A DNA stretch of 64,000 nucleotides from contig OY970177.1 of assembly GCA_963707975.1 (NCBI GenBank), positions 2,480,001-2,544,000 of the forward strand, written 5' to 3'. Below are positions 33,851 to 42,506 of the stretch, piece by piece. Position 1 is the stretch's first letter, and every line of letters begins with the position of its first letter. A program made the position numbers and the translations under genes. Origin of the DNA: CAVVXX01 sp963707975. Its GTDB lineage: Bacteria > Pseudomonadota > Alphaproteobacteria > Micropepsales > Micropepsaceae. The notes under the pieces were generated by a model. It was not told where the DNA came from, searched no databases, and worked only from the letters and a program-made list of their open reading frames with translations.

Positions 33851-35044
33851 ATGAACGACAGCACTGTTGTCCGCATGCCGAAAGCGGCCGAGGCCTTGCA
33901 GCAGTACAAATCTCCCGCGGCCTTCCTGGAAAAGGAAAAGCCGGTGGGGCCGGTTTATCTGCTGTATCCCAAGCGCTTTCATGTGGCGGCGCGGCGTTTT
34001 CTCAATTCCTTCCCTGGCGCAACGCTCTACGCGATCAAGGCCAACCCCGCGCCGCAGGTTGTGGACCTGATCTACGAAGCCGGCATCCGCCATTTCGACA
34101 CCGCCTCGCTGCCCGAGATCGAATTCATCCGCGGCCGCTATAAGGACTCGCATTGCCATTTCATGGCGCCGGTGCGTTTTCCGGGCGCCGCGCGCGCGGC
34201 CGCGCACGAGCACGGCGTGCGCGATTTCGTCGTCGATTGCGACGCCGAGCTCGACAAGCTGCTGCACGAAACCGAAGGCGTGAAGGACATCCGCATTTTC
34301 GTGCGCATCGCCACGCCCCTGGGCGGCGCCGTGCTGGAGCTCTCCTCCAAATTCGGCGCCACGCCGGAAGAGGGCGCGAGGCTGTTGAAGCGCGTGGCGG
34401 CGGCAGGCGCCATTCCCGCCCTCACCTTCCATGTCGGCTCGCAATGTTTGAGCCCGTTTTCCTATGCGCAGGCGGTCGAGATGGCGCGGCGCGCCTCCAC
34501 GCTTTCGGGCGTGAAGATCGCAGCGTTAGATGTCGGCGGCGGTTTCCCCAACGCTTATCCCGGCAACGACGTGCCACCCAGCCACTGGTATTTCGACACC
34601 ATCAAGGAAGCCGTCACCACCTTCGGCCTCGACGCCAAGGCGGAACTGCTGTGCGAGCCGGGGCGCGCGCTGTGCGCCGAAGGCATGAGCCTGGTGACGC
34701 GGGTGATTTTGCGCAAGGGTGACAACCTTTATCTCAACGACGGCATCTATGGCAGCTTCGACGAGCTCACTTTACCCGGCTGGACGGCGGAATACGAAAA
34801 GCGGGTGCTGGCGGTTTCGCCCGACGGCCGTGTGCGCCCGCGCGCGAGCCGCGCCAAGGCGTTCAAGGCTTTCGGCCCCACCTGCGACACGCTCGACGTG
34901 CTGCCCAAGCCCCTGATGCTGCCCGAGACCACGCAGGAAGGCGATTACATATTGTTCGAGAATGCCGGCGCCTATTCGGCCGCCGTGCGCACGCATTTCA
35001 ACGGCTTTTATCCCGACAATTGGGTTGTCATAGACGCCGAGTAA
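33851..35044 (+). CDS. speC: Ornithine decarboxylase (PLP fold type III)
   Basis: Decarboxylates ornithine to putrescine, the first step of polyamine synthesis. In 397 residues: Lys63 in LYAIKANP binds PLP, HVGSQ stacks on the ring, DVGGGFP and CEPGRAL hold the phosphate, Cys345 in FGPTCDTLDV is the catalytic cysteine across the dimer interface, and ENAGAYS closes the site. The eukaryote-like ODC type is usual in alphaproteobacteria. FGPTCDTLD agrees with ODC; a lysine/ornithine dual enzyme cannot be excluded. It lies next to a dual-hairpin repeat, which holds no evident riboswitch. Confidence 0.92.
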   Translation: MNDSTVVRMPKAAEALQQYKSPAAFLEKEKPVGPVYLLYPKRFHVAARRFLNSFPGATLYAIKANPAPQVVDLIYEAGIRHFDTASLPEIEFIRGRYKDSHCHFMAPVRFPGAARAAAHEHGVRDFVVDCDAELDKLLHETEGVKDIRIFVRIATPLGGAVLELSSKFGATPEEGARLLKRVAAAGAIPALTFHVGSQCLSPFSYAQAVEMARRASTLSGVKIAALDVGGGFPNAYPGNDVPPSHWYFDTIKEAVTTFGLDAKAELLCEPGRALCAEGMSLVTRVILRKGDNLYLNDGIYGSFDELTLPGWTAEYEKRVLAVSPDGRVRPRASRAKAFKAFGPTCDTLDVLPKPLMLPETTQEGDYILFENAGAYSAAVRTHFNGFYPDNWVVIDAE

Positions 35045-35099
35045 CGCTCACCGCTTTTTAACGAAATTGGCCGATGCTTGCGCTTAAGGGAGCGTTAGC

Positions 35100-35672
35100 G
35101 TGTCGGTCATCGCGGAACGTCTGGAGCAGCTGATCAGCCTTGCTGGTGGTTTGTCCGCCGAACGGCGCTGCACCATGCTCAATTCGCTGATCGAGCTTTC
35201 GAAACAGAACGCCGCATCCTTCAGCCCGCGCGAGCGCGAGACGCTCGAGGCGGTGATCGACCAGGTTTCCGAAACGATTGGCGAGGAAGTGCTGTTGCAG
35301 ATCAGCGCCGCCCAATCCGAGGCTTTGGCGCGCGCGGTGGAAGCCCGCGCCTCGTTGCGCGAGACCGGCACGCAGAACGAAGAACGCCTGGTCGGGCTCT
35401 TGCGCGCGGGCCAAATAGATGAATTCCATGCCTGCTTCGCGCTTGTGACGGGGTTGCCGCTCGAAGACGCCATGCGCGTTCTGCGCGACGAAACCGGCAG
35501 GACGCTGGCGGCGGCCTGCCGCAAGGCGGGTCTTGAGCGCAGCACCTATTCGGCGATCGTGGTGCTTTCGGATCCGAAGCATTTGCGTTCCGCCGAGCAG
35601 ACGCGGGCGATGCTAAGGCTTTACGGCGGCAAACCCCTATCCGAAATTCTTTTCACGAACCAGGCGGCGTGA
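35100..35672 (+). CDS. DUF2336 domain protein
   Basis: A 190-residue all-helical protein of the alphaproteobacterial DUF2336 family, of unknown role, sometimes linked to regulation of surface attachment or stress. Landmarks are FSPRERETLEAVIDQVSETIGEE, then NEERLVGLLRAGQIDEFHACFALVTGLPLEDAMRVL and the closing YGGKPLSEILF. The start is a GTG, chosen because AAGGGAG lies seven bases upstream and no ATG fits. Many DUF2336 proteins are longer; this is the compact C-terminal type. It follows ornithine decarboxylase by 55 bases and may share its transcript. Confidence 0.8.
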   Translation: MSVIAERLEQLISLAGGLSAERRCTMLNSLIELSKQNAASFSPRERETLEAVIDQVSETIGEEVLLQISAAQSEALARAVEARASLRETGTQNEERLVGLLRAGQIDEFHACFALVTGLPLEDAMRVLRDETGRTLAAACRKAGLERSTYSAIVVLSDPKHLRSAEQTRAMLRLYGGKPLSEILFTNQAA

Positions 35673-35717
35673 ACACCCAGCGCAATTGCCATCGTCCGCG
35701 ACTGCAAAACTGATTTC

Positions 35718-35800
35718 GCCTCCCCCTACGCGGGGAGGTCGGAGCGCGCCCGGCGCGCTTTGCGCGCCAAATAAACGAGCCGCGCTCCGGGTGGGGGCTG
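35718..35800. repeat. GC-rich palindromic intergenic element
   Basis: CCTCCCC (35719-35725) pairs with GGGGAGG (35732-35738), and GGAGCGCG (35741-35748) pairs with CGCGCTCC (35780-35787) around further GCGC hairpins. It ends in GGGTGGGGGC. The composition and nested-palindrome layout match the palindromic elements scattered in alphaproteobacterial intergenic DNA. The element at 43380-43470 looks related. Nothing else is seen between 35673 and 35817. Confidence 0.6.
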
Positions 35801-35817
35801 TTTGCACGCCCAAATAA

Positions 35818-36282
35818 TTAGGCTTGCCTACTAACGGTCCATTCAGCGAACGACGGATCGATTACAACCTTCCAGCGCACTGAATTTGGTTCCAAGTAAG
35901 TGACCAAATAGCTGTAGGAATCTTTAATTACAGATTCCAAGCCCAACATCCATATTTGTTCAAATCTCTTCGGATGAATAATTCCTCGATACACTTTGTT
36001 TGGGTAGAAGGTGCCCACACCCTAAACAAGTACGACCAAGACCTTTCCCTCACAATATGGCCTACCTCTTTCCTGTTTCGCTCTTATGGCATCGATAACT
36101 ACGTCGTCGGCAGATCTCGTATCTGAATCTCGCCTATGCATGGCGCTCACGTGCTCAGTCTGTATTCCGACATCTGATGTAACTAGCAAGCCGTCGCCGC
36201 CAAGAGGGTCACCTACCGGAACTGTTTTCACACCTGTTTCGCTTTCACAAACTGCGCATACGAGCCAGTTTGCAATTAATTG
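35818..36282 (-). pseudogene. AT-richer hypothetical gene interrupted by an in-frame TAG
   Basis: One frame runs from about 36282 to 35818 with a single TAG at 36022-36024. The first part has NWLVCAVCESETGVKTVPVG (a CXXC pair), and ends KVLVVLV. After the stop the same frame continues GVGTFYPNKVYRGI and VIDPSFAEWTV. Both halves keep a consistent protein-like composition, so they probably were one protein of about 154 residues. The base composition is visibly AT-richer than all neighbours, which suggests recent transfer. No family recognised. Translation as two small proteins (GTG starts at 36231 and 36018) or readthrough are alternatives. The stretch 36283-36409 shows no gene. Confidence 0.4.
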
Positions 36283-36409
36283 CCTCGGCCTTTAACCAAC
36301 GCTTGCGAATTCACGACCAACAAGAATCTGGTGTTGATTGAGATGAGGCCTAAGCTCTTTGAGGCCAACAGTCAGATTATTTAGTTATTTTGTCTGTTGT
36401 TTCACGGCA

Positions 36410-37973
36410 TCAAATACGTTCTGTGACTGGTTGATGGCGTTCGCGCGTTTTGAGGAATTTCACGCGCGGGAATTTGTCTCCGACATAACCGAGCTCCCAC
36501 GCGTTCTTGGCAAGAAAAACAGCTGCGCCGTCGCGGTCCACCGCCATCTGGCCCTTTTTGGCGTCGCGGAATTTTTCGAGATCCTCGGGCGTGGCCTGCA
36601 GCCAGCGCGCGGTTTCATAGGGCGCGGCCTCGAGCACGACATCGAGGCCGTATTCATCGCGCATGCGGCTTTGCAGTACGTCGAGTTGCAGCGGGCCAAC
36701 AACGCCCACGATCCAGGCCACGCCGATGATTGGCTTGAACACCTGGGTGACGCCTTCTTCGGCCAGGCTTTCGAGCGCGCGCGTCAGGTGCTTCTGTTTC
36801 ATGGGATCGGCCAGGCGCACGCGGCGCAGAATTTCCGGCGCGAAATTGGGAATGCCGGTGAAAGGAGCACCTCGCCTTCCGACAGCGTGTCGCCGACGCG
36901 CAGCACGCCGTGGTTCGAAATGCCGATGATGTCGCCGGGCCAGGCCTCGTCCACCGTCTCGCGCTCCTGCGCGAAAAACAGGATCGGGTTGTGCACGGAA
37001 ATGGTTTTTCCGGTGCCCGATTGCTTCAGCCTCATGCCGCGCTTGAAGCGCCCCGAGCACAGCCGCACGAAGGCCACGCGGTCGCGGTGGTTGGGGTCCA
37101 TGTTGGCCTGCACCTTGAAGACGAAGCCCGTGACCTTGTCGTCGCCTGGCGAAACGGCATGAGGCGTGGCCGCCTGCTCGCGCGGGGGCGGCGCGAAGCG
37201 CGCCAGCGCGTCCAGCAGCTCACGCACGCCGAAATTTTTCAGCGCCGAGCCGAAATAGACGGGCGTCATGTGGCCCTCGCGATAGGTGGCGAGATCGAAC
37301 GGCAGGCACGCGTGGCGCACCAGCTCCACATCTTCATGCAGTTTCTTCTGCAAGTCTTCGGGCAGCGTGCTTTCCGGCACATGCACGCCATCGCGCGCGA
37401 AGGCGATGAAATCATCGGTGGCGAAATCGTGCACGCCCTTGAAGTTGAGGCCCGAGCCGGCCGGCCAGCTTTGCGCGCACACTCAAGCTGCAACTGGTCG
37501 GAAATTTCGTCGAGCAGTTCCAGCGGCTCGCGCGCCTCGCGGTCCATCTTGTTGATGAAGGTGACGATGGGGATGTCGCGCAGGCGGCAGACCTCGAACA
37601 GCTTGCGGGTCTGTGATTCAATGCCCTTGGCCGCGTCGATCACCATGACGGCGCTGTCGGCGGCAGTGAGCGTGCGATAAGTGTCTTCAGAAAAATCCTC
37701 GTGGCCCGGCGTGTCGAGCAAATTGAACACCGCGCCCGCATATTCGAATGTCATCACCGCGGAGGTCACCGAGATGCCGCGTTCCTGCTCGATCCTCATC
37801 CAGTCCGAGCGCGCGCGGCGTGCGTCCCCGCGCGCCTTCACCTGCCCCGCGAGATGGATCGCACCGCCCAGTAAAAGCAGATGCTCCGTCAACGTGGTTT
37901 TGCCCGCGTCGGGATGCGAGATGATGGCGAAGGTGCGCCTTCTCGCGGCTTCGGATGCAGGTGTCGGGTTCAT
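36410..37973 (-). pseudogene. prfC: Peptide chain release factor 3 with two frameshifts
   Basis: RF3 is a GTPase that recycles RF1/RF2. The N-terminal part has the P-loop SHPDAGKTTLTE, switch regions RGISVTSAV and DTPGHEDFSEDTYRTL, and NKMD. After LQLECA the frame shifts by one base (about 37476) and continues SWPAGSGLNFKGVHDF. After EGEVL it shifts again (about 36866) and continues FTGIPNFAPEILRRVRL to the end. Both are single missing bases: adding two gives exactly 522 codons, the normal RF3 size. Apart from these the sequence is highly conserved, so the damage is very recent or an assembly artefact. It lies beside the AT-richer interrupted gene. Confidence 0.85.
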
Positions 37974-38017
37974 GGGCGCGGGTTAGCAGGCGGCGGAACC
38001 GGGGGCAAGCAATGTAC

Positions 38018-38785
38018 TCAACCTGCCAAAACATGCAGCACGATGTCGGCTGCAAAATGGCTGCCCATAGCCCATTCAAGCCCATAACGCCTATAGAGCG
38101 TACCGAACACAATGCCGCCGAGTGCGTTCAGCAGAATGATCCGCACGGCCATGACGACTGTTAAGGGCGCAACCGCCATCGCCGCTGGCAAATGCCCGGC
38201 CCCGAACAACAGCGCCGCTGCGATATTCGCTGTCCAAAACACGCCTGATGAAAGCGCCACATCGCGGCTCGCGCCAAACCATCTTGCCAGCATGCGGAAG
38301 AGAAGCGCCAGCAGCGACAACAGACCGAGCCGCATGAGAATTTCCTCGCCGAACGCACCGTAGAATGACGCAAGAAAACCCTGCAACGGCGGCGGGTGTA
38401 TGCCGGTGTTCTGTGTGAGAGCGATGAACTGGGCGACTGAGGCGATGGGCGCGAAGATCTCGCGATCGAGCGCGATAATGGCGAGCCCCATTGCAGCACC
38501 AACGGCAATGGCAAGGACAAACGTCGGGACCGTGCTTGCCGGCAACGGCTGCCGCGTGACCCAGGCGGAAATAATTGGCGCGCCAAGGCCGACCTTGCGC
38601 GCGGCCCACAGCCCCGCAAACACGGCTACGGCCAGAATGAGCGCACTTTGCGCAAGAGAAAGCGCCAACACCATCTGCAGCGTGAGGTGCATACTTGCGG
38701 CTTTGGCGGCTAACACCTTGGCTTCAAGCGTCGCCACATAAGGAAGCACCAGAGCCGCGCTGATGAACCCGAACGCCCAAAGCAC
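38018..38785 (-). CDS. CPBP-family intramembrane metalloprotease
   Basis: A 255-residue membrane protein with about seven hydrophobic helices. The CPBP/Rce1 motifs are complete: GEEILMR (Glu147, Glu148, Arg152), LFGAGH (His198) and SHFAADI (His242). Substrates of bacterial CPBP proteins are mostly unknown; some are linked to bacteriocin immunity or protein sorting. The start is a GTG because no ATG is present before an upstream stop; the reading frame KTALVLWAFGF suggests a start a few codons further up at a non-standard codon. The neighbouring gene is divergent. Confidence 0.85.
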   Translation of the reverse strand: MLWAFGFISAALVLPYVATLEAKVLAAKAASMHLTLQMVLALSLAQSALILAVAVFAGLWAARKVGLGAPIISAWVTRQPLPASTVPTFVLAIAVGAAMGLAIIALDREIFAPIASVAQFIALTQNTGIHPPPLQGFLASFYGAFGEEILMRLGLLSLLALLFRMLARWFGASRDVALSSGVFWTANIAAALLFGAGHLPAAMAVAPLTVVMAVRIILLNALGGIVFGTLYRRYGLEWAMGSHFAADIVLHVLAG

Positions 38786-38907
38786 GAGCGCTGTCTTTAA
38801 ATAGGGTGCTTAAATTTGCGTATGTTGTTCCGTCTCAGACGTGACCGCGACCTTCATCATGTATGCTACGATGCCGGTATATATCACAACGTGGCCAGGA
38901 GATTTCG

Positions 38908-39450
38908 ATGCGCTTCCGGTTCGAGGCTATGGCGATTTCCTTATTCGCCTCACTGTCGCTTTCCGTACCAGCTTCTGCTGTTTCGCCTATAGATGCCTGC
39001 GCCGCACCTGCATCCGATACGGCTCTAAAAGGCACGGTGATGGGCAAGGCGTTCGTGGCGGGCGCGGCCACCATTTATATGGTGAAGCCGTGGCTCGGGC
39101 ATTTCGCGGGCTGGTATCTCACCTTCCAGAACGGCGTGGGCGACGACATGCTGCAGGTGCAGGTGCTGACGAGGATGAAGGAGATGCCCGACGGCAAAAC
39201 CTTCCGCCGCCTGCCCGTCGACGATCCCGCCAAGCAGCCGTCGGTGGGCAAGGACGCCACCGAAGTGCAGAGCTGGTATCTGCAAATGCGCGGGGCCGGC
39301 ATCGATACCGGCTTCATCCGCGACACGGCGACGCTGACGGTCAGCTTCGGCGCGCGGGCTGGCAGCGTGCTGCCGGGCAAGCTCGCGCTCTGCATTCCGG
39401 CGCAGCACGCCGTCATCACCGGCAGCTTCGCAGCCAAGATCACGCAATAA
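38908..39450 (+). CDS. Exported protein of unknown function
   Basis: A 180-residue protein with a signal peptide (AMAISLFASLSLSVPASA) after a basic start. The mature domain is beta-rich, with one cysteine near its N-terminus (IDACAAP) and one near its end (LALCIPAQHAV) that may pair. No family is recognised. AGGAG lies six bases before the ATG used, deciding against the upstream ATG at 38863. It ends at the very base before the convergent TMEM175-like gene. Confidence 0.72.
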   Translation: MRFRFEAMAISLFASLSLSVPASAVSPIDACAAPASDTALKGTVMGKAFVAGAATIYMVKPWLGHFAGWYLTFQNGVGDDMLQVQVLTRMKEMPDGKTFRRLPVDDPAKQPSVGKDATEVQSWYLQMRGAGIDTGFIRDTATLTVSFGARAGSVLPGKLALCIPAQHAVITGSFAAKITQ

Positions 39451-40080
39451 TCACAGCCAGCTCAGCGGCTTGAAGCGAGGGCCGACGGCGTAATTGATCT
39501 GCGCCGCAACTATAAAGCCGATGCTCCAATAGGTGTTGAACACGCAAAGGGCTGCGCCGAAGGCATAAAGCGCCTGCCCCAGCACCACGCGGCGCACAAA
39601 GGCGCTTTCGAAGCCTTCCGGCGCATCCGGCTTCACCAGCCCGAAAGTGCGGGCGCGATACCAGGCGGCGAGAATCACAATGCCAAGCACGACAAGGTTC
39701 AGCCAATAGACGATGAGCGCCACGCGATAGGTGATGAATTGGGCCAGCAGCGCGGTGGAGAACGGCACCAGCGTGACCGCCAGCAGGAAGACCAGATTGA
39801 TCCAGGCGTAGGCGCGATCGCTGCGCGCGAGATAGCTGAACTGCGTCTGCTGGCCGACCCAGAAAATGCCGAGCGTGAGGAAACTCATCAGATAGGGCAA
39901 CAGGCGCGGCGCGAGCGCGGCCAGCGCCGCCACGAGATCGGCTTCGCTGTGAATGAGTTCGGCCGCGTGCGCGCGCAAATCCAGCACCAGCAGCGTCATC
40001 GCCACGGAGAATACGCCGTCGCTGATCGCTGCAAGGCGGCCTAAATCCCTGCCGGCGATTTCGTTGTAGGTGGTGGTCAT
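39451..40080 (-). CDS. TMEM175/DUF1211 family potassium-channel-like membrane protein
   Basis: A 209-residue protein with six predicted helices, the size of one bacterial TMEM175 repeat unit. The signature in the first helix is AISDGVFSVAMTLLVLDL (residues 18-35), matching the family FSDGVFAIAMTLLVL filter helix, here with the usual Phe replaced by Ile. Bacterial members form tetrameric potassium-permeable channels. The Arg five residues before the motif (GRLAAISDG) is conserved. No regulatory partner is adjacent. Confident on family, not on ion selectivity. Confidence 0.87.
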   Translation of the reverse strand: MTTTYNEIAGRDLGRLAAISDGVFSVAMTLLVLDLRAHAAELIHSEADLVAALAALAPRLLPYLMSFLTLGIFWVGQQTQFSYLARSDRAYAWINLVFLLAVTLVPFSTALLAQFITYRVALIVYWLNLVVLGIVILAAWYRARTFGLVKPDAPEGFESAFVRRVVLGQALYAFGAALCVFNTYWSIGFIVAAQINYAVGPRFKPLSWL

Positions 40081-40113
40081 CCCTGCTCCCCTCGCACGAA
40101 TCGCAGGAACAGT

Positions 40114-40452
40114 CTAAACCACCTTCTCGTCCACGAAGGCGCGGCCCTGGCGGTCTTCAATCTCGACGATCCAGATGTCGGGGTCGAATTTGATTTGACG
40201 CCCGAAATATTCCGTGGCTTTGGCTTCGTCGGTGGTGTCGCCTAATGGTCTCGTCCAAGCGAGCGCTCCATCAGCGCCAACGCGCGCTCGCGCCAGCACC
40301 AGAAACGTGCCGTCCAGCCGGTTCACTTTCAGGAACACCGCGCCCGCCTCTTCCGCGCCGCGGCGGATGAGGTAAGCCTGCGCGCCTTGCGTCTCGGCGC
40401 GGCGCATCAGCGCCTGCACGTAAACCGAGCTTATCAACCGCGCCAGCGCCAA
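40114..40452 (-). CDS. DUF1491 family protein
   Basis: A 112-residue soluble protein of the alphaproteobacterial DUF1491 family. It opens LISSVYVQALMRRAETQGA, then AYLIRRGAEEAGAVFLKVNRLDG, and ends with ATEYFGRQIKFDPDIWIVEIEDRQGR, matching the family layout. Function is unknown. It lies 33 bases upstream of the TMEM175-like gene on the same strand and may be cotranscribed with it. The start is at the first ATG; an internal in-frame alternative is unlikely because conserved residues begin at once. Confidence 0.85.
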   Translation of the reverse strand: MALARLISSVYVQALMRRAETQGAQAYLIRRGAEEAGAVFLKVNRLDGTFLVLARARVGADGALAWTRPLGDTTDEAKATEYFGRQIKFDPDIWIVEIEDRQGRAFVDEKVV

Positions 40453-40668
40453 AGTGAATCTCCGTTAAGCACGCTTGTGTCCCGAAACGGGCACTTATTC
40501 AAATTGTTCGAAATTTTCGCGCGCGCCGGGAACCCGCCGCTAGTCCTTTGGCAAGCGAAAACGCGCGTGCCGCTGACATCGGAACATTTTTAGCGATCGT
40601 CTTCAGGCCCGCGCAATGGGCAAGCGCCTATTGTGCTGCAAGAGCGGCCAAAGAGCGGGGGCAATCCC

Positions 40669-40956
40669 ATGTTCATGGTGCGGGCGATTTTCTGGATTAC
40701 GCTGGTGGCGTTCCTGCTGCCGCGCGCGCCCCATCTTGGCCTGGGCGGACTTAACGGGGTGTCTTTGTGGTCCGGCCTGCCGCTCGCCACGTCCACCGTT
40801 CGCACCGCGCTGGATTGCGGTGAATACAAGCAGGCCTGCCAAACAGGCCTCGATGTTATCGATCACTTCCAGGCCACCGCGCTGATCGGTTTGGCGCGGG
40901 TCAAGGCCGAAATAGAACAGCAGAAACGCGTGCGCGAACACACGAGCGGCGCTTAG
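40669..40956 (+). CDS. Small single-pass membrane protein (DUF5330-like)
   Basis: A 95-residue protein beginning MFMVRAIFWITLVAFLLPRAP, one membrane helix. A short soluble tail follows with two close cysteines (LDCGEYKQACQTG) and a charged helix. The opening fits DUF5330-type small proteins of alphaproteobacteria, of unknown role. Upstream in-frame ATG gives no membrane-protein-like extension and is not used; the ATG two codons later is possible. A strong terminator follows 24 bases after the stop, so it is likely monocistronic. Confidence 0.7.
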   Translation: MFMVRAIFWITLVAFLLPRAPHLGLGGLNGVSLWSGLPLATSTVRTALDCGEYKQACQTGLDVIDHFQATALIGLARVKAEIEQQKRVREHTSGA

Positions 40957-40979
40957 CGAGAACTCTTCTGTCGCGCCGC

Positions 40980-41030
40980 GCCTGACGGCCCATCCGACCC
41001 CCTCCCGGATGGCCGTCAGGCCTCTTTTTT
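40980..41030 (+). terminator. Strong intrinsic terminator of the small membrane protein gene
   Basis: A 16-pair stem with one bulged base joins 40980-40996 (GCCTGACGGC...) to 41006-41021 (...GCCGTCAGGC), followed by CTCTTTTTT. The right arm overlaps the last codons of the convergent DUF6456 gene, so the two transcripts are antisense over this stretch. Confidence 0.85.
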
Positions 41031-41868
41031 CCCGGCTTTCTGTTCTGCTTGCTTTTCTTCCGGCGCGGCCCAGGCGCGAATGCGGCGCGAGGCGCGGCCT
41101 GTGGGCGGATAGAGCCCGTAATGGATGGCCAGGCGGTCGAGCGCGATTTGCAACACGATTTTTCCCGAGCGCTTGGGCCAGCCCTGGGCGCGTTCGGCTT
41201 CTTCGAGGCCGATCAGATCGGCAGCACACATCGATCAGCAGATCGGCAAGGCCGGGGCCGGCAAAATCGAGCGCGCGGGAAAAGCGCTGCTTGGCCGCCA
41301 GCACGGTTTCGGTGAGGGCCGGATCGGCCTTGACCCCACGCTTTTCGCCGATCACCGGCGCGCTCAAATCCACCGCCATGCGCGGGGTGAGCTGCGCCAG
41401 CGTGAAATCGCGGCGCAGAAGTTCGCCCGCCTCGAACTGCACGCGGCCGATCAGCTTCTTGCCGTCAAGCCCGCGCCGGTTATAGAGCCAGGCGAGCGGC
41501 GATTCCCCTTCGTTGACGGTGACGAGCTGCTCGATGCCCTGATCATCAGTGACAAGGCGCTTGACGCGAAGCTGATGCTGGGCGGCGAAAGGGTCTTCGT
41601 GGGCGAGCGCGCGGCGTAGCCAGAAGAGCCCCGCGTCACTTAATGTGTATGCGTCGTCCGTTTGCGCGGCAGGCACCAGCCAGCCGCGGCGGCGGAATGC
41701 TTCCACCATCGCGGACGCCACGCGCATGGATGGCCGCCCGCGCCCGCCCGCGATCCTCGCGCTGTAATCGCCGTGCCCGGGCGCCAGCATTGCGCCCTCG
41801 GCCATGAGCTTGCGAAACACCCGCCTGCCCTCGCGGGCGATTTCGGCTTCGGCGAATGGCTCATTCAT
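41016..41868 (-). pseudogene. DUF6456 domain protein with one frameshift
   Basis: The frame opens with MNEPFAEAEIAREGRRVFRK, followed by the DUF6456 core: GESPLAWLYNRRGLDGKKLI, FEAGELLRRDFTLAQLTPRMAVDLS and KQRFSRALDFAGPGLADLLIDVCC. Then the frame is lost, and the motif continues one frame over as DLIGLEEAERAQGWPKRSGK and IALDRLAIHYGLYP. Dropping one C at about 41230 restores a 284-codon gene. Its start overlaps the DnaA-like gene upstream by four bases (ATGA). The family is DNA-binding-like and conserved across alphaproteobacteria, so loss would be unusual; an assembly error is a serious alternative. Confidence 0.8.
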
Positions 41869-42227
41869 TGCGGCATGCTTTCGATGCTGGCCGCTTCGCG
41901 CAGCAGGCCCTCGAGCCGGTCGAGGCGGCGGTCGCGCTCGGGGTCATCGCGCAAATCCTCGACCCGGTGGCAGGCATGCAGCGCCGTGGTGCGGTCGCAG
42001 CCGAACGCGCGCGCGACTTCGGCGATGGTCAGGCCGTATGTGATGTGCGCGAGATACATGGCGACATGGCGGGCGAAAGCCGTACGCGCTTCGCCGCGCG
42101 AGCGGGCTCGCAAATCGTCCATCGGCACATCGAACACATGCGCGACGATGGCCTGGGCTATGCCCGCTTCACTCGTCCAGCCGGGTTCGTCTTGCGCTTG
42201 TGTGCCGTTCTGCTCTTTGGTGCTCAT
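41865..42227 (-). CDS. Free-standing DnaA domain-IV-like DNA-binding protein
   Basis: A 120-residue protein whose centre matches the DNA-binding domain of the replication initiator: RTAFARHVAMYLAHITYGLT, EVARAFGCDRTTALHAC, then HRVEDLRDDPERDRRLDRLE. In DnaA this helix-turn-helix reads FGRDHTTV; here it is FGCDRTTA. AAA+ domains are absent. Such proteins may compete for or regulate DnaA-box binding. It is cotranscribed and overlapping with the DUF6456 gene. An AT-rich imperfect palindrome lies 37 bases upstream of the start. Confidence 0.82.
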   Translation of the reverse strand: MSTKEQNGTQAQDEPGWTSEAGIAQAIVAHVFDVPMDDLRARSRGEARTAFARHVAMYLAHITYGLTIAEVARAFGCDRTTALHACHRVEDLRDDPERDRRLDRLEGLLREAASIESMPQ

Positions 42228-42263
42228 GCCGCTTGCCCCTGCCGTGGTCCCCTGGTTTGTTGC

Positions 42264-42288
42264 GATATAAGGAATATGATCCTATATC
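42264..42288. promoter_or_regulatory. Imperfect palindrome upstream of the DnaA-like gene
   Basis: GATATAAGGA and TCCTATATC form an AT-rich inverted repeat with a one-base mismatch in arm length, 37 bases before the start of the DnaA-like gene. It is a fair operator or promoter candidate for that gene. No DnaA box (TTATCCACA) is present within it. Confidence 0.4.
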
Positions 42289-42506
42289 TCAAGAATTAGA
42301 GGATAACTTTCATAAACTGGCAAGGGGCATCGGGCTGAAAGCGGCAGGAAAACTGGGTTCTTAGTGCTTATAACAACCAAAAGTTGAGTGGATAGATTCC
42401 AGCAATCCATACACGAGTTCTCGAATACGCCATTCCGGCGACCTGCCTGCGGCGGGAACGCGCTTTTCGTTCTAGGCTGATGGCGCGTTCGTTTGTGGAG
42501 TGCCTT

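Noticed and set aside
36410..37973. Programmed frameshifting as a way to keep prfC functional
   Set aside because: Programmed frameshifting is known for prfB. Neither prfC break has a slippery heptamer followed by a clear pseudoknot, and there are two of them.
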